DNA of 64,000 nt from an uncultured Aquimarina sp. (GTDB taxonomy: Bacteria; Bacteroidota; Bacteroidia; Flavobacteriales; Flavobacteriaceae), in assembly GCF_947492965.1 (NCBI RefSeq), contig NZ_CANLOZ010000002.1:186001-250000 (forward strand). The letters are read 5' to 3'. Below, piece by piece: positions 42,527 through 51,987 of the stretch. A program made the translations under genes and the position numbers. The notes under the pieces are model-generated. The model was not told where the DNA came from. It worked only from the letters and a program-made list of their open reading frames with translations, and did no database searches. Position 1 is the first letter of the stretch; the number at the start of each line of letters is the position of its first letter.

Positions 42527-44527
42527 ATGGCAGAAGAAAAGTTATTATCTGATTTTGATATAAAGGATTATGGTAAGGAATTATTGGTTTCATTGTATGC
42601 CAAAATGTTAAAACCAAGATTGATTGAGGAGAAAATGCTCATATTGTTACGACAAGGCAAAATATCTAAATGGTTTAGCGGTATTGGTCAAGAAGCAATT
42701 TCAGTTGGGGTTACTGCAGCCTTGAATCCTGATGAATATATACTACCAATGCATCGAAATCTTGGAGTATTTACAACAAGAGAAGTGCCTTTATATCGAC
42801 TTTTTAGTCAATGGCAAGGGAAAGCCAATGGTTTTACAAATGGTCGAGATCGTTCTTTTCATTTTGGTTCGCAGGAATATAATTTAGTCGGAATGATATC
42901 TCATTTAGGGCCTCAATTAGGTGTCGCTTGTGGTATTGCTTTAGGTAACTTGTTGAAAAAGAATAACAAGGTTACAGCAGTTTTTACAGGAGAAGGTGGA
43001 ACAAGTGAGGGAGATTTTCATGAAGCATTGAATATAGCTTCAGTTTGGAGTTTGCCTGTTATTTTTTGTATCGAAAATAACGGGTATGGTCTATCTACAC
43101 CTATTTCAGAACAATATAATTGTAAACATCTTGCTGATCGTGGATTAGGATACGGAATGGATTCATATGTAGTTGATGGTAATAATGTAGTAGAAGTTTA
43201 TGATACTATACGAACAATAGCAGCTGATATTAGAACAAATCCAAGACCTGTATTGATTGAGTTTAAAACTTTTAGAATGCGTGGTCATGAAGAGGCTAGT
43301 GGCACCAAATATGTACCGGAGGAACTCATGCAATTTTGGGCTAAAAAAGATCCAATTGAAAATTATAAAGAATTCTTGATTAACAATGCCATCTTATCAG
43401 ATGAAGAAGATTTTCGCATAAAATTTGAAATTAAGGAAGAAATTGATAAGGATTGGAAGCGCACAAATGAAGAAGAAGGTGTTTTGGTTGATATAAGCAA
43501 AGAACTAAATGATGTTTATAAAGAATTTCATTTTGTAGAAAGCAAACCTCTAGATAACACATCTGAAGAATTACGATTTATAGATGCAATTTCTGAAGCT
43601 TTAAAGATGGGAATGCGCAGAAATGATCACCTAGTCATTATGGGACAAGATATTGCCGATTATGGTGGTGTTTTCAAGATAACAGAAAATTTTGTTGAAG
43701 AATTTGGGAAAGACAGAGTTAGAAATACTCCTATTTGTGAATCAGGAATAGTTTCTACTGCATATGGGTTATCTGTTAATGGTATGAAAGCAATCGTAGA
43801 GATGCAATTTGCTGATTTTGTTTCTTCAGGATTTAATCCTATTGTCAATTTATTAGCAAAATCTAATTATCGTTGGAGTCAAGCGTCTGATGTAGTTATA
43901 AGAATGCCTTGTGGCGGTGGTGTAGGAGCGGGTCCATTTCATAGTCAAACCAATGAAGCTTGGTTTACTAAAACTCCTGGTTTAAAGGTAGTTTACCCAG
44001 CCTTTCCTAAAGATGCTAAAGGACTATTGTTAGCATCGATAGAAGATCCAAATCCAATATTATTTTTTGAACACAAAGCGTTATATCGTAGTGTTAGACA
44101 AGAAGTACCGAAAGAATATTATACAACACCTATTGGAAAAGCAGTTTTATTAGAAGAAGGAGTGGATATTTCTGTAATCACATATGGAGCAGGTGTGCAT
44201 TGGGCTTTAGATGTTTTAGAAGTTCATTCTGAGATTAATGCAGATGTTATCGATTTAAGAACGTTGAAACCGATTGACATAGATACTGTTATAAAATCGG
44301 TAAAGAAAACAGGAAAGGCTATTATATTGCAAGAAGATTCTATGTTTGGAGGTATAGCTTCAGACATTTCTGCTTTGCTAATGGAACATTGTTTTGAGTT
44401 TCTAGATGCGCCAGTAAAAAGAGTTTCAAGTTTGGATACTCCTATTCCTTTTGAGCCCAATTTAGAACAGCAATATTTACCAAAAAAGAGATTCGAAGAA
44501 GAGCTGTTAGAATTGTATAGGTATTAA
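42527..44527 (+). CDS. Fused alpha-beta 2-oxoacid dehydrogenase E1 component (branched-chain type)
   Basis: 666 residues. The alpha part (1-340) has the TPP motif GEGGTSEGD...ENNGYG (155-187) and MHRNLG; the beta part (about 350-666) has ADYGGVFKIT, ETPICESG-like and EMQFADFVSSGFNPIVN. So both E1 subunits are in one chain, common in Bacteroidota. E1 decarboxylates branched-chain 2-oxoacids on TPP for transfer to lipoyl-E2. No E2 or E3 gene is adjacent. This is housekeeping and unrelated to the polysaccharide genes that follow. Confidence 0.92.
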   Translation: MAEEKLLSDFDIKDYGKELLVSLYAKMLKPRLIEEKMLILLRQGKISKWFSGIGQEAISVGVTAALNPDEYILPMHRNLGVFTTREVPLYRLFSQWQGKANGFTNGRDRSFHFGSQEYNLVGMISHLGPQLGVACGIALGNLLKKNNKVTAVFTGEGGTSEGDFHEALNIASVWSLPVIFCIENNGYGLSTPISEQYNCKHLADRGLGYGMDSYVVDGNNVVEVYDTIRTIAADIRTNPRPVLIEFKTFRMRGHEEASGTKYVPEELMQFWAKKDPIENYKEFLINNAILSDEEDFRIKFEIKEEIDKDWKRTNEEEGVLVDISKELNDVYKEFHFVESKPLDNTSEELRFIDAISEALKMGMRRNDHLVIMGQDIADYGGVFKITENFVEEFGKDRVRNTPICESGIVSTAYGLSVNGMKAIVEMQFADFVSSGFNPIVNLLAKSNYRWSQASDVVIRMPCGGGVGAGPFHSQTNEAWFTKTPGLKVVYPAFPKDAKGLLLASIEDPNPILFFEHKALYRSVRQEVPKEYYTTPIGKAVLLEEGVDISVITYGAGVHWALDVLEVHSEINADVIDLRTLKPIDIDTVIKSVKKTGKAIILQEDSMFGGIASDISALLMEHCFEFLDAPVKRVSSLDTPIPFEPNLEQQYLPKKRFEEELLELYRY

Positions 44528-44531
44528 CACC

Positions 44532-44556
44532 TGTTTTTCGTTCCGAAAACGTTTTT
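44532..44556 (+). terminator. Weak hairpin after the E1 gene
   Basis: TTTTCG (44535-44540) pairs with CGAAAA (44544-44549) around TTC, followed by CGTTTTTG. Short stem, short T run; possible terminator for the E1 transcript. Confidence 0.4.
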
Positions 44557-44673
44557 GTTAATAAAATCGAATTAATATCTAAATAATTGATTTTTAGTTA
44601 TTTATGTTTTTTAAAATCGATGAATTGATTTTTTTTTAGGATAACGGAACATTAAGTATTTATTAAGGGTCAA

Positions 44674-44756
44674 AATCCCCTGAGATATAAGTTGTGTGTT
44701 CAGTTGTTAAATGTTAATTTCGCGCTGTCTATGTCAAAAACATAGCGCAGGGGATT
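44674..44756 (+). promoter_or_regulatory. Structured leader ahead of the polysaccharide operon
   Basis: AATCCCCTG (44674-44682) pairs exactly with CAGGGGATT (44748-44756). Between them CTATG and CATAG (about 44728-44745), extended by GCG/CGC, form an inner hairpin. The structure ends 27 bases before the first gene and may regulate transcription or translation. Pairing seen; function inferred. Confidence 0.4.
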
Positions 44757-44783
44757 AAAAATCAAGGGGTAATACAAAAATAC

Positions 44784-45782
44784 ATGAACACTAACCAATT
44801 GGAGCTGTTAAGTTCTTCTACTGTTCTGGTAACTGGAGCGGCAGGTTTTATAGGATCTAACTTATGTGAGGCATTACTGAATAAAGGCAGTAAAGTAATA
44901 GGTTTAGATAATTTTGCAACAGGTCATAAGAGAAACCTGACTACATTAATTGAAAATCCAAATTTTACTTTTATAGAAGGAGATATTAGAAACCTCGAGG
45001 ATTGCAACAAAGCTTGTAATGGTGTTGATTATATATTACATCAAGCTGCATTAGGATCAGTACCAAGATCCATAAATGATCCTATAACTAGTAATGATGT
45101 AAATGTAGGAGGTTTTCTAAACATGCTTGTAGCTGCAAGAGATGCGGGTGTCAAAAGGTTTATTTATGCAGCGAGTTCATCCACATATGGAGATTCTAAA
45201 GCATTACCTAAAGTAGAAGAAAAAATCGGAAAACCTTTATCACCGTATGCAATTACGAAGTATGTAAATGAATTATATGCAGATAATTTTAAGAGAACTT
45301 ATGATTTAGATACAGTAGGTTTGCGATATTTTAATGTTTTTGGAAGAAAACAGGATCCAAATGGAGCATATGCTGCCGTTATTCCAAAGTTTGTAATGCA
45401 ATTCATGAAATATGAATCTCCTGTAATTAATGGAGATGGTTCTTTTTCAAGAGATTTCACATATATAGATAATGTAATTCAAATGAATCTTAGAGCTATT
45501 GTCTCTGATAATACAGAAGCTCTAAATAATGTATACAATACAGCATTCGGGGAAAGAACTACCTTAAATGAATTAGTAACTTTATTAAAAGATTATCTTT
45601 CAGAGTTTGATCCTAAAATAAATGATGTAGAAGTAAAGAATGGACCAGAACGTAAGGGTGATGTGCCGCATTCTTTAGCTTCAGTGGATAAAGCAAAAAC
45701 ATTATTAGGATATGATCCTGAATTTGATATGAAATCAGGATTAAAAGAAGCCGTAAAATGGTATTGGAATAATCTTAAATAG
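44784..45782 (+). CDS. tviC: UDP-N-acetylhexosamine(uronate) C4-epimerase, TviC/WbpP type
   Basis: 332 residues, short-chain dehydrogenase/epimerase fold. NAD site GAAGFIG (18-24), SSSTYG (131-136), Tyr155-x3-Lys159 in SPYAITKY. The sequence GLDNFATGHKRNLTTL and ALGSVPRSINDP are typical of the WbpP/TviC group rather than GalE. It interconverts UDP-GlcNAc and UDP-GalNAc or their uronic acids. First gene of the polysaccharide operon, 34 bases from the dehydrogenase that makes the uronate. Exact substrate direction not proven. Confidence 0.88.
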   Translation: MNTNQLELLSSSTVLVTGAAGFIGSNLCEALLNKGSKVIGLDNFATGHKRNLTTLIENPNFTFIEGDIRNLEDCNKACNGVDYILHQAALGSVPRSINDPITSNDVNVGGFLNMLVAARDAGVKRFIYAASSSTYGDSKALPKVEEKIGKPLSPYAITKYVNELYADNFKRTYDLDTVGLRYFNVFGRKQDPNGAYAAVIPKFVMQFMKYESPVINGDGSFSRDFTYIDNVIQMNLRAIVSDNTEALNNVYNTAFGERTTLNELVTLLKDYLSEFDPKINDVEVKNGPERKGDVPHSLASVDKAKTLLGYDPEFDMKSGLKEAVKWYWNNLK

Positions 45783-45816
45783 AGCATTCTAGTAAATAAA
45801 CATAACAACTATAGCC

Positions 45817-47097
45817 ATGCAAGATATTAAAATAGCAATTATAGGTCTGGGATATGTGGGACTTCCTTTAGCCAGACTTTTTGCAACCAAGTTTCCCGTT
45901 ATTGGTTTTGATATCAATCAAAATAGAATAGAGGAGTTACGATCAGGTAAGGATACTACGTTAGAAGTTGAGGATGAAATTCTTCAATCAGTTTTAACTA
46001 AAAGCAGCAAAATGGATCAGGGACTTTTTTGTACTTCTAATATTGAGGACATAAAAGATTGTAACTATTATGTAGTTACAGTGCCCACTCCCGTAGATAA
46101 GAACAATAGACCTGATCTTACACCATTATATAAATCAAGTGAGACGGTAGGGAAGGTATTAAAAAAAGGAGATATAGTTATATATGAATCTACAGTGTAT
46201 CCTGGTGTTACCGAAGAAGAATGTATACCAGTTTTGGAAAAAGTAAGTGGATTGAAGTTCAATGTTGACTTTTTCGCTGGGTATTCTCCTGAACGTATTA
46301 ATCCTGGAGATAAGTTGCATACCGTAGAAAAAATATTAAAAGTAACTGCAGGTTCTACTCCAGAGATAGGAAAAAAAGTAGATGATTTATATGCTTCGGT
46401 AATTACTGCAGGAACTCATTTAGCACCTACGATTAAAGTTGCGGAAGCTGCCAAAGTAATAGAAAACTCCCAACGTGATATTAATATTGCATTTGTAAAT
46501 GAATTAGCAAAGATCTTTAATCTAATGGACATAGATACAAATGACGTGCTAAAAGCAGCTGGAACAAAATGGAACTTTTTACCATTTAAGCCAGGTTTAG
46601 TAGGTGGTCATTGTATAGGAGTCGATCCATACTACTTGGCTCAAAGAGCGCAAGAATTTGGATATCATCCAGAAATAATTCTAGCAGGAAGAAGATTGAA
46701 TGATAGTATGGGACAATATGTAGCGTCCGAAGTTATTAAATTGATGGTCAATCATGATATCAAAATCAAAGGAGCTGATATTTTGGTGCTGGGAATAACA
46801 TTTAAAGAAAATTGTCCTGATGTTCGAAATACCAGAGCGGTTGATGTAATTCAAAATTTAAAGGATTTTGGAACCAATGTAAATATTTATGATCCTTGGG
46901 CTAACCCATCTGAAGTAGCACATGAATATGGGTTATCAACTATGAATGAATTACCTAATACTAAGTATGATGCAGTCGTATTAACAGTAGCACATAAGGA
47001 GTACTTAGATATTGATTTAAAATCACTATTGAAACCAGATGGTGTTTTATATGACGTAAAAGGAATATTAAAAGAGGAAGTGCACGGAAGATTATAA
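45817..47097 (+). CDS. tviB: UDP-N-acetyl-hexosamine 6-dehydrogenase (TviB/WbpO type)
   Basis: 426 residues. GLGYVGLPLA (10-19) NAD site, YESTVYPGVTEEECIPVLE, catalytic Cys266 in GGHCIGVDPYYLA, and C-terminal domain NCPDVRNTRAVD. It oxidises C6 of UDP-GlcNAc or UDP-GalNAc twice, giving UDP-HexNAcA. With the epimerase it supplies an acidic amino-uronic acid precursor such as GalNAcA. The operon therefore makes an anionic polymer, and the PP-loop gene downstream may modify this carboxyl group. Confidence 0.9.
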   Translation: MQDIKIAIIGLGYVGLPLARLFATKFPVIGFDINQNRIEELRSGKDTTLEVEDEILQSVLTKSSKMDQGLFCTSNIEDIKDCNYYVVTVPTPVDKNNRPDLTPLYKSSETVGKVLKKGDIVIYESTVYPGVTEEECIPVLEKVSGLKFNVDFFAGYSPERINPGDKLHTVEKILKVTAGSTPEIGKKVDDLYASVITAGTHLAPTIKVAEAAKVIENSQRDINIAFVNELAKIFNLMDIDTNDVLKAAGTKWNFLPFKPGLVGGHCIGVDPYYLAQRAQEFGYHPEIILAGRRLNDSMGQYVASEVIKLMVNHDIKIKGADILVLGITFKENCPDVRNTRAVDVIQNLKDFGTNVNIYDPWANPSEVAHEYGLSTMNELPNTKYDAVVLTVAHKEYLDIDLKSLLKPDGVLYDVKGILKEEVHGRL

Positions 47098-47147
47098 ATA
47101 TGCTTCCTGTTTTTTTTTAAGTAAAAACAACTTTTAAACCAACCAAA

Positions 47148-48689
47148 TTGAGCCAACTAAAAAAAGGAGCTTTATTAACGTATTTAAAAATCTTTTTGAT
47201 TAATGTTGTTGGGATTGTAATAACCCCTTTAATCGTTAGTTATTTAGGAAAAGATGAGTACGGTATATTCAATGCAATTGGTGCTCTAATTGGAACCATA
47301 GCTTTATTGGATTTTGGCCTCACGAATACAGTAGTTCGCTTTATTGCAAAATATCGTGCGGAAAAAGATCGAGAAGGAGAAGAAAATTTTTTAGGAACAG
47401 TTAGAATACTATACGCTGCGGTTTCTACACTAGTTGTAATATCGGGTAGTATTTTTTATTTCTTTATTGATAGTTATTTCACAAAATTTAGTGCAGAGGA
47501 ATTAAGAATCGCAAAAATCATGTTTGTGATTTTAGTTTTTAATTTAGCAATTCAATTACCTGGAATGATATTTACAGGAATCTGCAAGGGATACGAAAAG
47601 TTTGTTTTTCCTGAGTCTGTAGGTATTATTCGATATATATTACGATCGTTAACTATTGTATGTGTTTTATATTTCGGCGGAAGAGCAATAGCCTTGGTTA
47701 TTGTTGACACTATATTTAATATGCTTACGATTTCAGTATCTGCTTACTATGTATTGGTGAAATTGAAAGTACGATTTAAGTTACATAAACTCTCAAAAAG
47801 CTTTATTCTTCAGATTTTTCAATATTCGAGCTGGATTTTCCTTTTTGCTATTGTAAATATGTTACAATGGAAATCTGGAAGTTGGGTATTAGGCGCAATA
47901 AGTATTCCTAAAGTATTAGGGATATATGGTATTGGAATAGCTCTTGGTACATACTATGGAGCTTTTTCTACAGCAATTTCTAGCGTTTTTCTTCCAAGAG
48001 CAACACAGATGTCTGTTAATAATGCGAGTGGAGAAGAGTTAACTAATATGATGATTAAACTAGGAAGATTATCTTTCATTATTTTGATGTATATTTTTGG
48101 TGCATTTTTATTGTATGGAGAACAATTTATAAACCTTTGGGTAGGTGGTGGAGAATCGCCAGCAAATGGAAGGTATACCGCAGAAGAATGTAGAGAAATT
48201 TACATGATTGCTTTGATCATAATGATTGGGTATACATTACCATTACTACAAGCTTTTGGGAACTCTATTTTAGAAGCTAAAAACAAACTCTCTTTTAAAG
48301 CGATTTTGTATTTAAGTTTTATGATTGTTGGTGTAGTCGTTGGAGGGTTTTTAGCTATGAAATATAGCGCTACGGGAATGATAATTGGTCTTGTCGGAGG
48401 ATGGATGATTGTTCAAAATGTGATGAACTTTTATTATCATCATACCATAGGATTAAATATTATCCGTTTTTTCAAAGAATTACTTCATAAAGTAGTATTA
48501 GTGGTATTATTGGTGGTTGCAGTTGGTTATTTTATAAATTATATTCCGGGTGATGGATGGTTTAGTTTTATAGCCAAAGGAGTATCATACACATTAGTTT
48601 TTGCTGTAATGATGTATACCTTAGGAATGTTAGAATACGAAAGAGAATTATTTAGAAAACCTATTGTTTCATTACTGAAACGAAAATAA
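47148..48689 (+). CDS. Wzx-like polysaccharide flippase (MOP/PST family)
   Basis: 513 residues, about 14 hydrophobic helices, beginning LKKGALLTYLKIFLINVVGIVITPLIVSYLGKDEYGIFNAIGALIGTIALLDFGLTNTVVRF, the classic Wzx N-terminus. It moves the undecaprenyl-linked repeat unit across the cytoplasmic membrane. The start is TTG at 47148; no upstream ATG in frame. It follows tviB by about 50 bases and precedes the PP-loop gene by 7. Confidence 0.88.
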   Translation: MSQLKKGALLTYLKIFLINVVGIVITPLIVSYLGKDEYGIFNAIGALIGTIALLDFGLTNTVVRFIAKYRAEKDREGEENFLGTVRILYAAVSTLVVISGSIFYFFIDSYFTKFSAEELRIAKIMFVILVFNLAIQLPGMIFTGICKGYEKFVFPESVGIIRYILRSLTIVCVLYFGGRAIALVIVDTIFNMLTISVSAYYVLVKLKVRFKLHKLSKSFILQIFQYSSWIFLFAIVNMLQWKSGSWVLGAISIPKVLGIYGIGIALGTYYGAFSTAISSVFLPRATQMSVNNASGEELTNMMIKLGRLSFIILMYIFGAFLLYGEQFINLWVGGGESPANGRYTAEECREIYMIALIIMIGYTLPLLQAFGNSILEAKNKLSFKAILYLSFMIVGVVVGGFLAMKYSATGMIIGLVGGWMIVQNVMNFYYHHTIGLNIIRFFKELLHKVVLVVLLVVAVGYFINYIPGDGWFSFIAKGVSYTLVFAVMMYTLGMLEYERELFRKPIVSLLKRK

Positions 48690-48696
48690 TATAAAA

Positions 48697-49977
48697 ATGG
48701 ATACCTTAAAACTACAAGCAATCACATACTCTGATAACGGTCGTAAGATCAATTATGACTATGTGGTAGGTGCTGATATCCAAAAATTCTTTGTGGAGAA
48801 AGAACCTTTTTATTCTAAATATCAAATAGATGTAAGTTCTACTCCAGAAAGTATCGCTGTGATTCCGTTTTTGAGTAATGTCTTACCAATGGCTTGGTTT
48901 GCTGGGTTTGATATAGAAGTTGATGAAGTTGATGAAGATTTCTATAATGCTCAAGAAAAAATAAAACAGGAGTTTGCTAAAAGAGATGTACCGAGTTCTT
49001 TTACAGGAAGGTTAGTAGCAAAGAAACTAGTAAAAAACTCTATAAAACATACTAAATCGGCAATGCTTTTTAGTGGTGGTGTAGATGCTTATGCTACTTA
49101 TATTAGAATTTATGATCAAAAACCTGATTTGATAACGCTGCATGGAGCAGATATCACTATTGCTGATAAAGGTCAATGGAAAGAGTTTACAGATTTCATT
49201 GAAAATGAAGAGTTGTTAGTAGATAATAACAAAGAATATATAGAAACCAATCTGAGAGATTTTTATACGTATCAAGTAGAATTACTGCTAAAAGATATAG
49301 GTTGGTGGGGCAAAGTACAGCATGGTTTAGCATTAGTTGGGTCTATTGCTCCTTTAGCATATATTCATAACTATAGTTCGGTTTATATTGCGTCTTCATA
49401 TACTGATCATATTGATATTGATTGGGGATCTACACCAGAAATTGATGAAAAAATTACTTGGGGTTCAGGTTTTAGAGTTTATCATGATGGGTATGAACTT
49501 AAAAGACAGGATAAAGTCGATTTAATAGCAAAATTTGCTGAGGATAAAGATAAGAGATTTAGACTTAGAGTTTGTTATTCTGAAAAAAGAACAGAGTTTA
49601 ATTGTAGCTATTGCGAGAAATGTTTTAGAACTATAATGGGACTTATTCTCAATAACCAAAATCCAAATGAATATGGTTTTAATGTAGATGGATCGGTTTA
49701 TGACAAAATTTATCAGATTTTACATATAGGCTCTGGAAGTAAAGGAGTAAAATACTTTTGGTGGGAATTAATGGAAAAGGCTAAGAGTGTGGATACATTT
49801 TATGTTTTTGATAACAAAGAAGTTGAAACTGCCCATATGAACGAGTTTAGAAATGGCAAGGTAGATAGACTTTTAGAAGAAAAAATTAATAATGCAAATA
49901 AAGGAACCAATCGATTGAAATTTATTATTAGAAATAAATTTCCTTGGTTACAAAAAATATATAGAAAATTAAAGTAG
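48697..49977 (+). CDS. QueC-like PP-loop ATPase in a polysaccharide operon
   Basis: 426 residues. PP-loop SGGVDA (126-131) preceded by a hydrophobic strand (AMLF) and followed by YATYIRIYDQKPDLITLHGAD. Near the C-terminal side is CYSEKRTEFNCSYCEKCFR with C293, C303, C306 and C309, the spacing and Arg of the QueC zinc site. It is longer than QueC (about 230) by an N-terminal region of about 120 residues and a C-terminal tail. QueC activates a carboxylate with ATP and turns it into an amide, then nitrile. Here the likely substrate is a hexuronate in the polymer, which is inference. No signal peptide. Confidence 0.6.
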   Translation: MDTLKLQAITYSDNGRKINYDYVVGADIQKFFVEKEPFYSKYQIDVSSTPESIAVIPFLSNVLPMAWFAGFDIEVDEVDEDFYNAQEKIKQEFAKRDVPSSFTGRLVAKKLVKNSIKHTKSAMLFSGGVDAYATYIRIYDQKPDLITLHGADITIADKGQWKEFTDFIENEELLVDNNKEYIETNLRDFYTYQVELLLKDIGWWGKVQHGLALVGSIAPLAYIHNYSSVYIASSYTDHIDIDWGSTPEIDEKITWGSGFRVYHDGYELKRQDKVDLIAKFAEDKDKRFRLRVCYSEKRTEFNCSYCEKCFRTIMGLILNNQNPNEYGFNVDGSVYDKIYQILHIGSGSKGVKYFWWELMEKAKSVDTFYVFDNKEVETAHMNEFRNGKVDRLLEEKINNANKGTNRLKFIIRNKFPWLQKIYRKLK

Positions 49978-50004
49978 ATACAAACTAGGTAAATTGTAGA
50001 ACTA

Positions 50005-50970
50005 ATGAAATACGGATTGCTTACATACGATGAGAATAAGAACTTTTTTAATGTTGGAGACAATATTCAAAGTTTAGCGGCTAAACAATTTTTGCCAAAA
50101 GTAGATACGTTATTAAATAGAGAAAGATTAGGAGAGTACACGGGTGACCCTATAAAGTTAATCATGAATGGATGGTTTACTCATAATATTCATAATTGGG
50201 TACCGTCAGATAATATTGATCCTATTTTTGTGTCTTTTCACATGAATAATACGGCTGCTCCAGCTATGTTAAGTGAAAAAGGTATTGCATATCTAAAAAA
50301 GCACCAACCTATTGGATGCAGAGATCAATTTACAGCGGATACTCTTAAGGCCAAAGGAATTGATGCCTATTTCACTGGATGCCTGACATTAACTTTAGAT
50401 TCTTATAAAGTTGATGATTCAGAGAGAGGAGAGGATATTTATATTGTTGATCCTTTATATAGCTATCCAAGAGCAGAAAAGGTATTTTACAATACAAAAA
50501 TCACTATTAAAAACATATTAAATGGATCTGCTTTCAAACTAGGAAAAAAAGACAAACACATAAAAAAGTTTATCAGTAAAGAAGTATTGGACACAGCTAC
50601 GTTTATCAACCAAGAACCGCCTTCGAATACTTATACAGACGAAGAAAAATTTGATATGGCTGTTGATTTGCTAAATAAATATGCAAAAGCAAAGCTAGTC
50701 ATAACCTCTAGAATACACTGCGCATTACCATGTTTGGCGATGGGTACTCCTGTAATCTTTGTAAATGGTTTTGATAGTTTTGTAGATTCTTGTCGATTTG
50801 ATGGGATTCTAGAATTATTTAATCGAATTGATATTGATAGTAAAACAGGAACTTATACTTCTAATTTTGGATTAGAAGGTAAAATAACCAACGAAACCAC
50901 AGTAAAAAACCTCGAAAAACACCACGACTTAGCCAATGCACTAAAAGAAAAAGTTACTAATAAAATCTAA
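50005..50970 (+). CDS. Polysaccharide pyruvyl transferase family protein
   Basis: 321 residues. The N-terminal FFNVGDNIQSLAAKQFLP is the family start motif, GCRDQFTADTLKAKGIDAYFTGCLTLTL the middle, and AKLVITSRIHCALPCLAMGTPVIFVNGF the C-terminal part. The family transfers pyruvate from PEP to form a pyruvate ketal on sugars, but some homologues have lost that role. It adds another negative charge if active. Between the PP-loop and methyltransferase genes in the operon. Confidence 0.82.
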   Translation: MKYGLLTYDENKNFFNVGDNIQSLAAKQFLPKVDTLLNRERLGEYTGDPIKLIMNGWFTHNIHNWVPSDNIDPIFVSFHMNNTAAPAMLSEKGIAYLKKHQPIGCRDQFTADTLKAKGIDAYFTGCLTLTLDSYKVDDSERGEDIYIVDPLYSYPRAEKVFYNTKITIKNILNGSAFKLGKKDKHIKKFISKEVLDTATFINQEPPSNTYTDEEKFDMAVDLLNKYAKAKLVITSRIHCALPCLAMGTPVIFVNGFDSFVDSCRFDGILELFNRIDIDSKTGTYTSNFGLEGKITNETTVKNLEKHHDLANALKEKVTNKI

Positions 50971-50985
50971 ACAACCGCACAAACG

Positions 50986-51945
50986 ATGAAAAGGGTACTC
51001 AAAAAACTGTTAAAGGATAACTTCTTTACAGCTCCAAAGAAAATGCAACAAAAACACACTACATTTTCTAAAGAGCAATTAGAAGAGTTAACAAAATCAC
51101 TTAAAGAAAACTACTTAGACAGAGGAAATACCAAAAGTAGATTATCAACTGAAGAATATAATCAGGCAGTAAGTGGACAGCTTTTTGATCGTTTGTACTA
51201 TAATAGAAATAGAATAGCGCCATGGTTACACCATGTAAAGGATCTAAATGGAGCTAATATTTTGGAAATTGGATGCGGAACTGGTATTTCTACACTAGCC
51301 TTAAGCGAGCAAGGAGCCAAAGTAGTAGGTGTTGATGTGGATGCTGGAGCTTTGGAAGTAGCAAAAGATAGAATGAGAATAGCTGGATATGAAGCAGAGC
51401 TGCATCATGTAAATGGAGAAGAAATTGAAGAGAATTTTAAGGATAGAAAGTTTGATTTTATCATCTATTATGCGGTTTTAGAGCATATGACAGTTAGTGA
51501 ACGATTAGAATCATTACAACAAGCATGGAGAATGTTATCAAGCGGAGGCTATCTAGCGGTTATAGAAACTCCGAATAGATTATGGTATTATGATTCGCAT
51601 ACGGCTGCACTGCCTTTTTATGATTGGCTACCAGATGATTTAGCGTATTACTATTCTAAATTTTCCAGTAGGAAGAATTTTAAAGATTCTTATCGTGAAA
51701 TTGATGATGAAAATATGATGAAATTTAAAAGATGGGGAAGAGGAGCTAGCTATCACGAGTTTGAAGTAGCAATAGCACCTTTAAAAGAAATTAATATAGT
51801 AAGCAGTTTAATGAAGTTCGAAAAGTCTGCTTTTCTAAAGGTTGGTTTTAAGGGATTACGTTATATAAAATTCCTAAAATCAATGAATAAAAATCTAAAT
51901 AGTGGTTTTTGCTATCCATATTTAGATATCGTAATTAAAAAATAA
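50986..51945 (+). CDS. Class I SAM-dependent methyltransferase
   Basis: 319 residues. SAM motif I NILEIGCGTG (91-100) with the acidic VVGVDVD (113-119), and FDFIIYYAVLEHM (motif IV region). About 85 residues precede the core, and a C-terminal helical part follows. In such operons this type methylates sugar hydroxyls or carboxylates. It starts 15 bases after the pyruvyltransferase. Acceptor unknown. Confidence 0.85.
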   Translation: MKRVLKKLLKDNFFTAPKKMQQKHTTFSKEQLEELTKSLKENYLDRGNTKSRLSTEEYNQAVSGQLFDRLYYNRNRIAPWLHHVKDLNGANILEIGCGTGISTLALSEQGAKVVGVDVDAGALEVAKDRMRIAGYEAELHHVNGEEIEENFKDRKFDFIIYYAVLEHMTVSERLESLQQAWRMLSSGGYLAVIETPNRLWYYDSHTAALPFYDWLPDDLAYYYSKFSSRKNFKDSYREIDDENMMKFKRWGRGASYHEFEVAIAPLKEINIVSSLMKFEKSAFLKVGFKGLRYIKFLKSMNKNLNSGFCYPYLDIVIKK

Positions 51946-51987
51946 CTAAGAGTATCTCCCCCAAATACTACTATTCTTAAACGTAAT

